Assembly (NCBI GenBank): GCA_030157785.1
Contig: JAOAUC010000079.1
Location: 1-64,000 of the forward strand
Reading direction: 5' to 3'
From: Zoogloea oleivorans
Lineage (GTDB): Bacteria; Pseudomonadota; Gammaproteobacteria; Burkholderiales; Rhodocyclaceae
DNA length: 64,000 bases
Numbering within the stretch: position 1 is the stretch's first letter; every line of letters begins with the position of its first letter. This document shows, in pieces, positions 1-8,876 of this stretch. The notes under the pieces were generated by a model. The model ran no database searches, had not been told where the DNA came from, and saw only the letters and a list, made by a program, of their open reading frames with translations. The position numbers and the translations under genes are program-made.

Positions 1-1013
1 GGGTCGATCTCGACGACCCAGCCGAAGGTGTTGAAGGCGTTGCGGTAGTCGTCGGTGGCGCTGGCGCCGGTGACCGAGGCAGTCCACCGGGCGTAGTCGT
101 CGGCATTGCCGGTGGTGGGCGTGTCCCACAGGTAGCCGCTGACGGTGCCCTGCGGGAGGCGGTAGCGCTTGAGGCCGGTGACTTCGGCGGCGCTGCGCCG
201 GGCGTCGTCGCCGGCGGCACGGCTGATGACGTTGGTGAAGTTCTCTTCACAGGTCAGGTAGGTGCCCCACGGGGTGTAGCCGTTGGCGCAGTTGTTGTTG
301 GTGCCGCGGGTGCTGGTGCCGTCGGCGGAGTATTTGGTCTTGACCAGGCTGGATCCCTTGACCGGGCCGGCGAAGTCCATCGGCGTGGCCGAGGTGACGC
401 GGCGGTTGAAGCTGGAGCCGCGCACCATGGTCATGCCGGCGCCCGATGCGCCGCGCCGGACTTCGCAGATGGTGACGCCGTGGGCGTTCACTTCCTTGTC
501 CACTTCGGTGGCCACGCGGGCGGCGCCGCTGGTGCGGCCGCTGGCGTGGAGGCCGTAGGGGCGTACGACGTACTCGTTGTTGACGCACAGCAGGCCGCGG
601 TCGGAGCGGTTGGCGCTGTAGGCGCCGCCGTCGGAGAGGCCGAAGTAGTGCATGCCGTCGTGGCCGTCGCCGACGCGACGGTTGTAGGACTCGGCGCTTT
701 CGGAGCCGTCGTTGGCCCAGGCTGCGTCATAGAAAGAGAGCGGGTCGCCGAGGGCGTGGAGGATGCTGGTCTGGTAGCCGGCCGGTACGGTGACGAGGTC
801 GAGCTTGTTCTTGGCAACAGCGTCGAAGTTGAGGGCCAGCGCGGCCTTGCTGTCGTTGCTGCTGCCGCCACAGGCGGACAGGCTGACGCTGCCGAGCAGG
901 GTGGAGGCGGTTACCGCGACACCACCCTTGAGGACACCACGCCGGCTCATGCGCGTCGCAATGACTTCCTGAATGTGGGTGTTGGCAGAGGGGTTGTCGA
1001 TCTCGTTGCTCAT
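1..1013 (-). CDS. PhoX-family (DUF839) alkaline phosphatase, 3' end beyond window
   Basis: The reading frame starts at the ATG at 1013 and stays open to the left edge, so only the first 337 residues are visible. Residues 23-31 (SRRGVLKGG) form a twin-arginine motif, followed by a hydrophobic stretch and a lipobox-like LSAC ending at Cys48, so a Tat-exported, possibly lipid-anchored protein is expected. The downstream sequence (CVNNEYV, NGYTPWGTYLTCEEN) matches PhoX/DUF839 phosphatases, which are calcium- and iron-dependent periplasmic enzymes releasing phosphate from organic esters. The GlpQ-like gene lies 104 bp upstream on the same strand, so the two could act together on phosphodiesters. 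I see no convincing Pho box. The active-site residues near the C-terminus are outside the window. Confidence 0.85.
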   Translation of the reverse strand, partial: MSNEIDNPSANTHIQEVIATRMSRRGVLKGGVAVTASTLLGSVSLSACGGSSNDSKAALALNFDAVAKNKLDLVTVPAGYQTSILHALGDPLSFYDAAWANDGSESAESYNRRVGDGHDGMHYFGLSDGGAYSANRSDRGLLCVNNEYVVRPYGLHASGRTSGAARVATEVDKEVNAHGVTICEVRRGASGAGMTMVRGSSFNRRVTSATPMDFAGPVKGSSLVKTKYSADGTSTRGTNNNCANGYTPWGTYLTCEENFTNVISRAAGDDARRSAAEVTGLKRYRLPQGTVSGYLWDTPTTGNADDYARWTASVTGASATDDYRNAFNTFGWVVEID

Positions 1014-1117
1014 TCGTGACTCCAGGGACGGGGCGGAAAGGGCCGAATGGTGCCGTCGGCAGGTGACGGTTTGATGAATTGGGGCCGGTGCCGGGTGGGG
1101 CTGCCGGCCCCGGCCGA

Positions 1118-2314
1118 TCAGCGGCCCATTTCCTTCAGGTAGGCCGTGCGGGCAGCGATGGCGGTGTCGGCGAAGTCGGAGAACAGGCCGTCGACGCCCA
1201 GGCGGTAGAAGGCGAGGTATTCGTTCTTCGGGTCGCCCTTGTAGTCGCTGGCGAGGCGGCGCTGTTCGTTGCGGAAGGTGTAGGGATGCACGAACAGGCC
1301 GGCCTTGTGGGCATCGGCAATCAGCGTGGTGGCCGGCTGGCTGGTGGTGTCGGCGTCGTTGATCTTGCCGTCGGCGTTGATGTCGGTGAGGTTGCCGTTG
1401 GCGTCGAGGGTGCCCTTGACGGTGATGATGTAGCGCTTCCACGGGCCGATGCCGTCAGCGTAGGCCTTGATCTCGGCGAGGCCGGCGGGGGTGACCATGG
1501 CGCTGAAGAGGCGGGTGTCACCGGCCTTGAACCAATCATAGGGGCGGTCGTAGGGGGCGGCGAAGGTGAGGGCGCCGGTCTTGAGGTTGACGTCGTCGGC
1601 GTCGATGAGCTGGATCAGCCGGGTGGCGAGGCCGTGGCTCTTGAGGTACTTGAGGCTGCTCGGCTCGAAGGACTGGACGTAGATCGGGGCGCTCTTGCTG
1701 TTCCAGCCGGCAGCTGTGATCTGGGCAATGAGGGTGTCTTCCAGCGGCAGGCCGATATCCCGGTGATAGGTGGGGTTCTTGGTTTCGGGGTAGACGGCGA
1801 TGGTCCGCCCGGTGCTGGCCGTGCGGGCTTTCACCAGATCGATGATCTCCTGGAAGGTGACGATCTTGTAGACGCCGTTGTACTGCTGCGGGCGCTCGCT
1901 GTCGGTGGAGATGGCGCCGAGGGTCTTGATCTCGGCCAGGGTAAAGTCGCTGGCGAACCAGCCGGTCTGGGTTTCGCCGTCCACCTGGATGGTCTTCTTG
2001 CGGGCGGCGAATTCGGCGTGGGTGGCCACGTCGGTGCTGTAGGCAAGGTTGGGGTCGTGGCGGGCGATCAGCACGCCGTCCTTGGTGGAGACCAGATCCG
2101 GCTCGACCACGTCGGCGCCCAGGTCGATGGCCTTGGCGTAGGCCTCGAGGGTTTCTTCCGGCAGGTAGCCGGAGGCACCCCGGTGGGCCACCACGATGGG
2201 GGCGGCGCCATCGAGGGTGGGCAGGCGATCCTTGCCGTCGCCACCGCAGGCGGACAGCAGCAGGGCGCCGCAGCAGGCGGCGAGGGGCAGGCAGTGTGAC
2301 TTGGCAATGGGCAT
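1118..2314 (-). CDS. glpQ: glycerophosphodiester phosphodiesterase, periplasmic lipoprotein
   Basis: A 398-residue protein with a lipoprotein signal peptide (LLLSAC, lipidated Cys23). The GDPD domain follows: HRGAS at 44-48 with the first catalytic His, the EPD pair at 71-73 that binds metal, and HDPNL with the second catalytic His at 86. The family hydrolyses glycerophosphodiesters to glycerol-3-phosphate and an alcohol; the length fits the GlpQ rather than the short cytosolic UgpQ type. An inserted stretch containing NADGKINDADT around residues 310-325 resembles a calcium-binding, dockerin-like loop. It is followed on the same strand by the PhoX-like gene, suggesting a shared phosphate-scavenging role. 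The start is chosen because the signal peptide begins there. Confidence 0.9.
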   Translation of the reverse strand: MPIAKSHCLPLAACCGALLLSACGGDGKDRLPTLDGAAPIVVAHRGASGYLPEETLEAYAKAIDLGADVVEPDLVSTKDGVLIARHDPNLAYSTDVATHAEFAARKKTIQVDGETQTGWFASDFTLAEIKTLGAISTDSERPQQYNGVYKIVTFQEIIDLVKARTASTGRTIAVYPETKNPTYHRDIGLPLEDTLIAQITAAGWNSKSAPIYVQSFEPSSLKYLKSHGLATRLIQLIDADDVNLKTGALTFAAPYDRPYDWFKAGDTRLFSAMVTPAGLAEIKAYADGIGPWKRYIITVKGTLDANGNLTDINADGKINDADTTSQPATTLIADAHKAGLFVHPYTFRNEQRRLASDYKGDPKNEYLAFYRLGVDGLFSDFADTAIAARTAYLKEMGR

Positions 2315-2400
2315 GGGAATCTCCGGGGCAAATGCTGCAACCCTGATCGATTCCCGTGACGTGCCTGTGATTGGTGCGTGAAATCCCCGTTATGGGGCAC

Positions 2401-2428
2401 AAACAAAAACGGCGCCCGCAGGCGCCGT
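2401..2428 (-). terminator. Rho-independent terminator of the phasin gene
   Basis: An 8-bp perfect stem (2409-2416 with 2421-2428, four-base loop) is followed on the minus strand by a T-rich tract. It lies 24 bp past the phasin stop codon. Confidence 0.85.
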
Positions 2429-2451
2429 CTGGATGAAGCTTGAACCGCTGA

Positions 2452-2955
2452 TTACTTCTTGGTGACCTTGGTGAAAGCCTGGAAGGCTTCCGTGGAGGCC
2501 TTGGTCATCTGCTCGTAAGCGGAACGGGCGGTGTCCATTGCGGTCTGGATCGAGCCGAGGGCGTTGTGGTCGCCGATGGGCATGCCCTTGAACATCTTCT
2601 GGATGGACTCGAACATGTCCTGGCCGCCGCCGGTGAGCTGCTCGCTGACCATCTTGCCGACTTCGGCTTGGGTCTTGGCAGTGATCTCGGCGATTTCGCG
2701 GGCACAGGAGAGCATCTTTTCGGTGGTGCTCTGGGCGTAGGACGTGCGCAGGCTCATGGCTTCAGCCGGATCCTTGACGCCGGACAGGGCCTTGGCGTTC
2801 GCAACACCTTCTTCGAACAGGGACTTGGCGGTGCCCACCTGAAGTTCCATGATGCGCTGGGAGTTCTCGATGGAGAGCTGGGCCAGACGCATGGCGGCTT
2901 CGAGGTTCTTCTTCTGGATTTCGTTCAGTTGTTGCTGTTCTTGCTTGTTGGCCAT
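2452..2955 (-). CDS. phaP: phasin family protein (PHA granule-associated)
   Basis: A 167-residue, mostly helical protein without signal peptide, rich in Gln, Ala, Glu and Met. It carries the Phasin_2 pattern: an N-terminal amphipathic helix (ISIENSQRIMELQ-like segment around residues 27-40), a central AREIAEITAKTQAEV helix and a Lys-rich C-terminus. Phasins coat polyhydroxyalkanoate granules and regulate their size. A very strong Shine-Dalgarno (AGGAGG) precedes the ATG at 2955 and a strong terminator follows the stop, consistent with a highly expressed single gene. The neighbouring CoA-transferase/GntP operon handles short-chain acyl compounds and may feed the same storage metabolism; that link is inference. 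Confidence 0.92.
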   Translation of the reverse strand: MANKQEQQQLNEIQKKNLEAAMRLAQLSIENSQRIMELQVGTAKSLFEEGVANAKALSGVKDPAEAMSLRTSYAQSTTEKMLSCAREIAEITAKTQAEVGKMVSEQLTGGGQDMFESIQKMFKGMPIGDHNALGSIQTAMDTARSAYEQMTKASTEAFQAFTKVTKK

Positions 2956-3133
2956 ATTTGTTCCTCCTGGTGTTTGTAATTGAGCTTTTTAGAGGTGCTA
3001 AACAACAATCAACTGCGACCTCACACGAAAACAATATCACACGCGGCTGCACCGTTAAGTGACACGCCTCAAAAAATGGCACATCTGCGCGTGTAAATGT
3101 TGCACTGCAGCAACAGTTTGCAAGAAATAACAG

Positions 3134-5137
3134 TCAGGGCATTTTAGCCAGCCCGGCACGGGCTTCCTCGGCCGATTCGAAAATGCCGGGTTTAAGCTGC
3201 CGTGCGTTCAATGCGTCGCCGAGTCTTGCCTTGAGAAAGGTGTTGGTGGCGTAGCGGGTGACCTGGGCATAGCAGGAGTTCATCAACCCCTTGATCATGT
3301 TGGCATAGGGGTCGATGAGTTCTTCCTGGATGTCGAAGCCGTGGTAATTCACGACGACCGGCACCTTGCGGCCGAGCGGCAGGAGGATGGCTTCCACGAT
3401 GCTGCGGATGCGTTCGATATCGGCTTCGTGGCGCAGGCTCATGCTTTCGAAATCGACGAAGAAGATGTTCTGATCGGCGTCGTACTGAAAGCGCGATTCG
3501 AGGGGCACGGCCACGATGTCGGCGCGTAGCTGCATGGGTTCGTCGCGGAAGATGCGCGGGTCCATCGGGCGGGGCGTGCCGCGGATGACGGGCTTGAAGG
3601 CCATCAGGGCGAGGATGTCGCGCTCGATGTCGATGCCCGGCGCAACTTCGATCAGCTCGACGCCTTCGGAAGTCAGCTCGAAGACGCAGCGCTCGGTGAC
3701 GTACAGCACCGGTTGCCGGCGGCGCAGGGCTTCCTGGCCGCTGAAGGTGCGGTGTTCGACTTCCTGCACGAACTTGCCGGAGCGGCCTTCGGCCAGAATC
3801 CGGAGCTGGCCGTCCTGCAGCGCAACTTCGAGCCCGCCGGCCGTGAAGGTGCCGACGAAGACGACCTTCTTGGCGTTCTGGCTGATGTTGATGAAGCCGC
3901 CGGCGCCGGTGAGCTTGGGGCCGAACTTGGAGACGTTGAGGTTGCCCTGGGCGTCGGCCTGCGCGAGGCCGAGGAAGGCGATGTCGAGCCCACCACCGTC
4001 GTAGAAGTCGAACTGGCTGGGCTGGTCCACGATGGCGGCGGTGTTGATGGCTGCACCAAAGTTGAGCCCGCCCTGGGGAATGCCGCCGATCACGCCGGGT
4101 TCGGCGGTGAGAGTCATCAGGTCGATGACGCGCTCTTCGGCCGCCACCGCGGCAACGCCTTCGGGCATGCCGATACCGAGGTTCACGATGGCGTTGGGGA
4201 TGAGTTCCATGGCGGCGCGGCGGGCGATGATCTTGCGCTCGCTCATCTCCATGGGTTCCAGGGAGGTGACCGGTACGCGGATCTCGCCGGAGAAGGCCGG
4301 GTTGTACTGCTCCATGAAGGTCTGCATGTGCCACTCGGGGCGCTCGGCGACGACGATGCAGTCGACGAGGATGCCGGGGATTTTTACCTGGCGCGGGTTC
4401 AGCGAGCCGGATTCGGCGATGCGCTCGACCTGGGCGATGACGATGCCGCCGCTGTTGCGCGCCGCCATGGCGATGGCCTGGCCCTCAAGGGTGAGGGCTT
4501 CCTTCTCCATGGTGATGTTGCCGTCCTGGTCGGCGGTGGTGCCGCGGATGATGCCGACGCTGATGGGGAAGGCCTTGTAGAAGAGGTATTCCTCGCCGTC
4601 GATCTCCATCACGCGCACCAGATCCTTGGTGGTGCAGCTGTTCACCTTGCCGCCGCCGAAGCGCGGGTCGACGAAGGTGCCGAGGCCGACCCGGGTGATG
4701 GTGCCTGGCTTGCCGGCAGCGATGTCACGGTACAGGTGGGTGATGACGCCCTGGGGCAGGTTGTAGGCCTCGATGCGGTTGGCCACGGCCAGTTCCTGCA
4801 GGCGCGGGACGAGGCCCCAGTGGCCGCCGATGACGCGGGCGACCAGGCCTTCGTGGCCCAGGTGGTTGAGGCCCCGGTCCTTGCCGTCGCCCTGGCCGGC
4901 GCCGTATACGAGGGTCAGGCCTTCGGGCTTGCCGCGGCCCTCCGGGTCCTGGTCGCGGGTTTCAAGGAAGCGCTGCTCGAGTGCGATGGCGATGTTCTCG
5001 GGAAAGCCGATGCCGACGAAGCCGGTGGTGGCCACGGTGTCGCCGGAGCGGATCAGCTTGACGGCGTCGGCGGCGCTGACGACCTTGCCGGTATTGCGGC
5101 CCTGGGGACGCACGAATTGTTGTTTGTTCTGGCTCAT
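3134..5137 (-). CDS. acyl-CoA:acetate/3-ketoacid CoA-transferase, fused alpha-beta
   Basis: A 667-residue family I CoA-transferase with both halves in one chain, like E. coli YdiF and propionate CoA-transferase. The N-terminal half has [16 protein letters not shown] (residues 32-47); the second half has [10 protein letters not shown] and the catalytic-glutamate motif TAEPGVIGG with Glu346. It is longer than YdiF because of a roughly 110-residue C-terminal region beginning near [11 protein letters not shown], a tail I cannot assign. The frame continues upstream of 5137, but this ATG has a clear AGGAGAG ribosome site and the extra upstream residues resemble nothing. The GntP permease gene lies 32 bp upstream on the same strand, so the pair probably imports and activates a short-chain carboxylate such as a hydroxybutyrate or acetoacetate. 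Confidence 0.9.
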   Translation of the reverse strand: MSQNKQQFVRPQGRNTGKVVSAADAVKLIRSGDTVATTGFVGIGFPENIAIALEQRFLETRDQDPEGRGKPEGLTLVYGAGQGDGKDRGLNHLGHEGLVARVIGGHWGLVPRLQELAVANRIEAYNLPQGVITHLYRDIAAGKPGTITRVGLGTFVDPRFGGGKVNSCTTKDLVRVMEIDGEEYLFYKAFPISVGIIRGTTADQDGNITMEKEALTLEGQAIAMAARNSGGIVIAQVERIAESGSLNPRQVKIPGILVDCIVVAERPEWHMQTFMEQYNPAFSGEIRVPVTSLEPMEMSERKIIARRAAMELIPNAIVNLGIGMPEGVAAVAAEERVIDLMTLTAEPGVIGGIPQGGLNFGAAINTAAIVDQPSQFDFYDGGGLDIAFLGLAQADAQGNLNVSKFGPKLTGAGGFINISQNAKKVVFVGTFTAGGLEVALQDGQLRILAEGRSGKFVQEVEHRTFSGQEALRRRQPVLYVTERCVFELTSEGVELIEVAPGIDIERDILALMAFKPVIRGTPRPMDPRIFRDEPMQLRADIVAVPLESRFQYDADQNIFFVDFESMSLRHEADIERIRSIVEAILLPLGRKVPVVVNYHGFDIQEELIDPYANMIKGLMNSCYAQVTRYATNTFLKARLGDALNARQLKPGIFESAEEARAGLAKMP

Positions 5138-5169
5138 GGGTTTCTCTCCTGTGGCGTTCCGCGCGGTCT

Positions 5170-6561
5170 TCAGACAATACCGAAAAGATAGTAGGCGGCA
5201 ATCACGACGAACACCGCCGAAGTCTTGATGACGGTGATGGCGAAGATGTCGCCGTAGGACTGTTTGTGGGTCAGGCCGGTCACGGCGAGCAGGGTGATCA
5301 CCGCACCGTTGTGGGGCAGGGTGTCCATGCCGCCGGACGCCATGGAGGCAACCCGGTGGAAAACTTCGAGCGGAATCCCTGCCGCATTGGCATTGGCGAT
5401 GAATGTTTCGGACATGGCCGCGAGAGCAATACTCATGCCGCCGGATGCTGAGCCGGTGATGCCGGCCAGGGTGCTGATGCTGATGGCTTCGTTGATAAGC
5501 GGGTTGGGAATGGCCTTGAGGGCGTCGGCGATGTAGATGAAGCCGGGCAGGGCCGCGATGATGGCGCCGAAGCCATACTCGGAGGCGGTGTTCATCGAGG
5601 CCAGCAGGGCGCCTCCCACGGCCGCCTTGGACCCATCGGCAAACTTGGCCATGACGGGTTTGAAGGCAAATGCCAGCACGCACAGGATGCCCAGCAACAG
5701 GGCGGCTTCGACGGCCCAGATGGCGGCGATCTTGGTGACGTCGGTGGCGATGGGCTTGGCGAGGCCGGGCAGGGCCAGCTCATGGACCTTGCCATACATG
5801 TCCGGAATGACCGTGGTGAAAACCTTGTTGAAGATGCCGACCACGAACAGGGGCAGGATGGCGATGACCGGGTTGGCGAGCTTTTCGTCAGGGAAGGGTT
5901 CCGGCTCGTTGAGCAGGTTTTCGCCGTAGCCTTCGCCGGCGGTCTGGGCGCTGCGCCGACGCCAGTTGAGGTAGGTCAGGCCGACGATGAGGATGAAGAT
6001 GCCACCGATGACGCCGAGGGTGGGGGCGGCCCAGGTGTTGGTCTTGAAGAAGGTGGTCGGGATGATGTTCTGGATCTGCGGCGTGCCGGGCAGGGCGTCC
6101 ATCGTGAAGGTGAAGGCGCCCAGCGCGATGGTGCCGGGGATCAGGCGCTTGGGAATGTTGCCCTGGCGGAACATTTCGGCGGCAAACGGATAGACGGCAA
6201 ACACCACCACGAACAGTGACACGCCGCCGTAGGTGAGCAGTGCGCACACCAGCACGATGGAAAGCATGGCCCGCTCTCGACCGACAAGGTTGATGACCGA
6301 GGACACGATGGACTTGGAGAAGCCGGACAGTTCGATGACCTTGCCGAATACGGCGCCGAGCATGAAGACCGGGAAGTAGAGCTTCACGAAGCCCACCATC
6401 TTGTCCATGAAGAGGCCGGTGAAGGCGGGGGCGACCAGGCTCGGGTCGGTGAACAGTACGGCGCCGAGGGCGGCTACCGGGGCAAACAGGATGACGCTGT
6501 ACCCTCGATAGGCGATGAACATCAGAAACACGAGGGCGGCTATGACTATCAGGAAATCCAT
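5170..6561 (-). CDS. GntP-family carboxylate permease
   Basis: A 463-residue integral membrane protein with about 12 hydrophobic segments, starting with an N-terminal helix ([18 protein letters not shown]). The GntP pattern is present, including [17 protein letters not shown] near residue 110 and [13 protein letters not shown] near residue 155. Relatives move gluconate, D-serine or beta-hydroxybutyrate with protons. Because it is co-transcribed with the CoA-transferase downstream, a short-chain hydroxy- or keto-acid is a more likely substrate than gluconate; this is inferred from context only. The region near residues 370-420 ([29 protein letters not shown]) matches the C-terminal half of the family. 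Confidence 0.88.
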   Translation of the reverse strand: MDFLIVIAALVFLMFIAYRGYSVILFAPVAALGAVLFTDPSLVAPAFTGLFMDKMVGFVKLYFPVFMLGAVFGKVIELSGFSKSIVSSVINLVGRERAMLSIVLVCALLTYGGVSLFVVVFAVYPFAAEMFRQGNIPKRLIPGTIALGAFTFTMDALPGTPQIQNIIPTTFFKTNTWAAPTLGVIGGIFILIVGLTYLNWRRRSAQTAGEGYGENLLNEPEPFPDEKLANPVIAILPLFVVGIFNKVFTTVIPDMYGKVHELALPGLAKPIATDVTKIAAIWAVEAALLLGILCVLAFAFKPVMAKFADGSKAAVGGALLASMNTASEYGFGAIIAALPGFIYIADALKAIPNPLINEAISISTLAGITGSASGGMSIALAAMSETFIANANAAGIPLEVFHRVASMASGGMDTLPHNGAVITLLAVTGLTHKQSYGDIFAITVIKTSAVFVVIAAYYLFGIV

Positions 6562-6712
6562 GATCGGGACCTTTCGTGACGGGGCTGGGGGAGCGGGGAC
6601 GGGAAGGCGTCCACATTACGCCCTTGGCGTCATGACGAAGGCTTGATCGATACAGGGTTTTCCCTAGTGCGAGAAACGCTGAAGACGAAGGGCTGGCGCC
6701 CTTCGCGGGGAA

Positions 6713-6840
6713 TCAGAGGACGGCTTCCTTCTTTTTCGGTAGGTAGTTGAGTTGGGGGCGGGGGATGCCCTGCAGGTGGGCGGCGCCGGACAGGTTGCCG
6801 CCGGCTGTCCTTGACCGCGTGCATGCTGGGTCAGGGCTTG
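6713..6840 (-). pseudogene. remnant of a sigma-54 activator (C-terminal Fis-type helix-turn-helix)
   Basis: On the minus strand the stretch ending at the TGA at 6713-6715 encodes GNLSGAAHLQGIPRPQLNY followed by LPKKKEAVL, the typical end of a sigma-54-dependent regulator (Fis-type HTH, usually ..GITRPQLNYRLKK). One base before this the frame breaks: the preceding residues (HAVKD) are only in frame if a single inserted C near 6805 is ignored. The AAA+ and receiver domains are missing. This is therefore a truncated, frameshifted fragment, not a functional gene. Confidence 0.8.
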
Positions 6841-6888
6841 TTACCGCTCGCAGGAAGGCTCTTGGCGATCGACTGCACCATGGTTGAT

Positions 6889-6944
6889 TTGAATAGTGCG
6901 CAAACTGTGCGTAAAATGTTCAATGCGGTCTTTGTTACGGAAGG
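6889..6944 (+). promoter_or_regulatory. promoter, possible operator and ribosome site of the RES/Xre operon
   Basis: TTGAAT (6889-6894) and TAAAAT (6912-6917) are separated by exactly 17 bp. The spacer holds GTGCG twice (6897-6901 region and 6907-6911 region) 11 bp apart, a helical-turn repeat that could be the binding site for the autorepressing antitoxin. GGAAGG at 6939-6944 sits 7 bases before the ATG at 6952 and fixes that start. Confidence 0.65.
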
Positions 6945-6951
6945 TGCCACT

Positions 6952-7323
6952 ATGAGTTCCACTGTTTTTTCCGAGATGCTCGAATCGGCGCGCGAAGCCG
7001 GCACTTCGCGCTTCTCTGCCACCAACATTGCCGATGCGCTGGACATGCAGTACCAGGACCTGGCCACCCTGGCCGGCGTGCACCGCAACACCCTGCGGAC
7101 TCACCCCGAGTCGCCCAAGCTGCAGGCCGCCCTGCGCGATCTGATACGGGTGCTGTCGGCTGCCGCGGTGGTGCAGCCAGACACCGAGCGCGCATTCTTC
7201 ATGCTCAAGAACGAGCCGATCCCCGCCTTCCGCCACAAGACCCTCCTGCAACTCGTGCAGGAAGGGCGCGCCGAAGATGCCATTGACTACCTGGAGTCGA
7301 TCAGCGCCGGGTTCACGGGATGA
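6952..7323 (+). CDS. Xre/MbcA/ParS-type antitoxin
   Basis: A 123-residue protein. Residues 20-55 (RFSATNIADALDMQYQDLATLAGVHRNTL) form a helix-turn-helix, and the C-terminal half (DTERAFFMLKNEPIPAFRHKTLLQLV) matches the MbcA/ParS toxin-binding domain (DUF2384). Antitoxins of this family neutralise a RES-domain toxin and repress their own promoter. The stop overlaps the start of the RES gene by four bases (ATGA), the usual arrangement. The start at 6952 is preferred over upstream in-frame ATGs because the promoter -10 lies just upstream and GGAAGG is well placed. Confidence 0.9.
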   Translation: MSSTVFSEMLESAREAGTSRFSATNIADALDMQYQDLATLAGVHRNTLRTHPESPKLQAALRDLIRVLSAAAVVQPDTERAFFMLKNEPIPAFRHKTLLQLVQEGRAEDAIDYLESISAGFTG

Positions 7324-7847
7324 TCCTCTGTGACCTGCCACCCGACACGATCTTGTTTCGTGCCCACACGCCTCAGTGGGCAAGCAGGCCAATCAGCGGG
7401 ACAGGGGCTGCGGCCAAGGGCGGGCGTTTCAACCGCGAGGGTGTCGAGGCCCTGTACCTGTCTCTCGATGAGTTGACCGCATTGCGCGAGTACCAGCAGA
7501 CCTCGTCCTTCCTGCCACCATGCACGATGTGTTCATACACCGCTACGCTGCGCAATTTGGTCGATTTGCGGCAGCTCGACCATGGTGAGCCCTGGGACGA
7601 GCTGTGGCATGACTGGCGCGAAGACTGGCGCCATCTGAAGTTTGACCTGCACATCGAGCCGCCCACCTGGGTGCTCGCCGATCTGGTGCGTGCCCGTGGT
7701 TGTACAGGGATCCTTTTTCCCAGCCAGGCGAATGAGCGGGGCACCAATGTCGTGGTGTATGTCGATCGACTCATGGATGGCAATTTCGTTGTGGTCAACG
7801 ACCCGGACGGACGACTGCCCCGCGATCAGACCAGCTGGAAACCTTGA
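7320..7847 (+). CDS. RES-domain toxin (NAD-consuming family)
   Basis: A 175-residue RES-family protein. The conserved Arg is in FRAHTPQWA (Arg14), GGRFN is at 34-38, the EALYLSLDELTALREY segment at 43-58 carries the conserved acidic residue, and the R-E-S-like end is seen in GILFPSQANERGTNVVVY. Characterised relatives (MbcT, ParT, the P. putida Res protein) degrade NAD+ or ADP-ribosylate targets and stop growth when free. The gene is translationally coupled to its antitoxin. No frame damage is visible, so the pair looks functional. A stretch near residues 75-110 with DELWHDWREDWRHL is highly charged and specific to this subgroup. Confidence 0.9.
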   Translation: MILCDLPPDTILFRAHTPQWASRPISGTGAAAKGGRFNREGVEALYLSLDELTALREYQQTSSFLPPCTMCSYTATLRNLVDLRQLDHGEPWDELWHDWREDWRHLKFDLHIEPPTWVLADLVRARGCTGILFPSQANERGTNVVVYVDRLMDGNFVVVNDPDGRLPRDQTSWKP

Positions 7848-7902
7848 GCAGGCGTATTGCCTCTCTGTGTGTTGAGCCTGGGGCTGTGCGGTGATTGAAG
7901 TC

Positions 7903-7979
7903 CGAAGTCGAATGAATTCGACCCTACAGGAGGTCAGCGCGATCAGAAACCTTTGTGGGGTCGAATTCATTCGACCTCG
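7903..7979. repeat. MITE-like inverted repeat
   Basis: Arms 7903-7927 and 7955-7979 are inverted copies with two mismatches in 25 positions, separated by 27 bases. The core of each arm is itself palindromic (GTCGAAT-GA-ATTCGAC and GTCGAAT-TC-ATTCGAC). There is no open frame inside and no T-run for a terminator. It lies between the RES gene and the convergent PEP-CTERM gene. Confidence 0.75.
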
Positions 7980-8030
7980 TCACACGGAAAGTCGATTGGT
8001 CTTCACGGCTGTTCGCATCCGAAAGTGGTT

Positions 8031-8064
8031 CGATGAAAAGGAAAGTGGGCACCGAAGTGCCCAT
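8031..8064 (-). terminator. Rho-independent terminator of the PEP-CTERM gene
   Basis: A TGGGCAC stem (8046-8052 with 8057-8063) closes a UUCG tetraloop when read on the minus strand and is followed by a T-rich run. It lies 22 bp past the stop codon at 8086. Confidence 0.75.
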
Positions 8065-8085
8065 CCTCAATGCATTGCAATGCCC

Positions 8086-8712
8086 TCAGATCCGGGACTT
8101 TCTGCAGGCGCCGAATGCCAAACCGGCGAGGCTGAGCAGAGCCAGGGTAGAAGGCTCGGGAACTTGATTGCTTGTGGCTTGCACCCAGGTTCCGGCTGTG
8201 CCGTAATCTGCAGGAGCGGCGACGGGACGAGGATAGAATTCTCCTAGAGACCAATCTCCGTTTTCATAAGCCATAAAATACACTTGGATGGGGTCCCCAA
8301 AAGGACTGAAAGTCCCGGCTAGTTTGCTAACTTGAAACGAGAACTGTGAGTCTTGAGCAGACGAAATGACCCCACGCGCATAAGCGCCAGCGTCATCCAC
8401 TGTGATTGAAAACGCGCGGAATAGGTTACTTCCTTCGTACTCAAATGACACGAAATTGGCCGGCTGGTTGCCCCAGCCTATGACTGACGTGTTGTCCTCA
8501 TTGAAGATAGCCTTGATCCCACCCACAGAAATAGCATCGCCAAAGTTGTAGTTGACTAGGGTGAGGTGAGCGCGCCCGTAGCCCTCACAGTCCGTGCATT
8601 TGCCAACGAAATCGTAAGTAGTGTAGGTGTTGGCAACTGATGCCTGTGCTCCAGCAGAGAGAGTAAGCGTAAGTGACGCAAATACTCCGATGATCCATTT
8701 TGATGACAGCAT
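8086..8712 (-). CDS. PEP-CTERM sorting-domain protein
   Basis: A 208-residue secreted protein. The N-terminus (residues 1-24) is a Sec signal peptide ending in SAGAQA. The C-terminus has the full tripartite sorting signal: VPEPSTLALL, a hydrophobic helix and a basic tail (CRKSR). Such proteins are cut and anchored by exosortase (EpsH/XrtA) in exopolysaccharide-producing Gram-negatives. The mature part is beta-rich, with a CTDC pair near residue 37. An ATG at 8712 with AAGGAG upstream decides the start; the same frame is open further upstream but there it reads the decayed sigma-54 gene. GC content is visibly lower than in the neighbours. An exosortase gene is not in the window, but a PEP-CTERM-associated glycosyltransferase is at 46.7 kb. 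Confidence 0.9.
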   Translation of the reverse strand: MLSSKWIIGVFASLTLTLSAGAQASVANTYTTYDFVGKCTDCEGYGRAHLTLVNYNFGDAISVGGIKAIFNEDNTSVIGWGNQPANFVSFEYEGSNLFRAFSITVDDAGAYARGVISSAQDSQFSFQVSKLAGTFSPFGDPIQVYFMAYENGDWSLGEFYPRPVAAPADYGTAGTWVQATSNQVPEPSTLALLSLAGLAFGACRKSRI

Positions 8713-8876
8713 GTTTACTCCTTGAGTGATGGAGTTGGCTATGAAGCAAAGATTGAGCCAATTTAAAAATTGTTTTTTGAAACAATGCATTGAAGATGCA
8801 TATCGGATGAGAGAAGGTCTATTTGTAAAATTCTCTGACACGTCAAGGGAGAGCCACCGACCGGGTCGCCCCTGCC

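Noticed and set aside
1014-1117. Pho box upstream of the PhoX-like gene
   Set aside because: No pair of CTGTCAT-like repeats with the right spacing could be found there or before the GlpQ-like gene.
1079-2299. Long plus-strand open frame opposite the GlpQ-like gene
   Set aside because: It is an antisense shadow of high-GC codons; composition is Gly/Val/Asp-rich and no family pattern is seen, while the minus strand encodes a complete lipoprotein enzyme.
5138-5683. N-terminal extension of the CoA-transferase frame into the GntP gene
   Set aside because: Arg/His-rich nonsense that overlaps the permease in another frame; the ATG at 5137 has a strong ribosome site.
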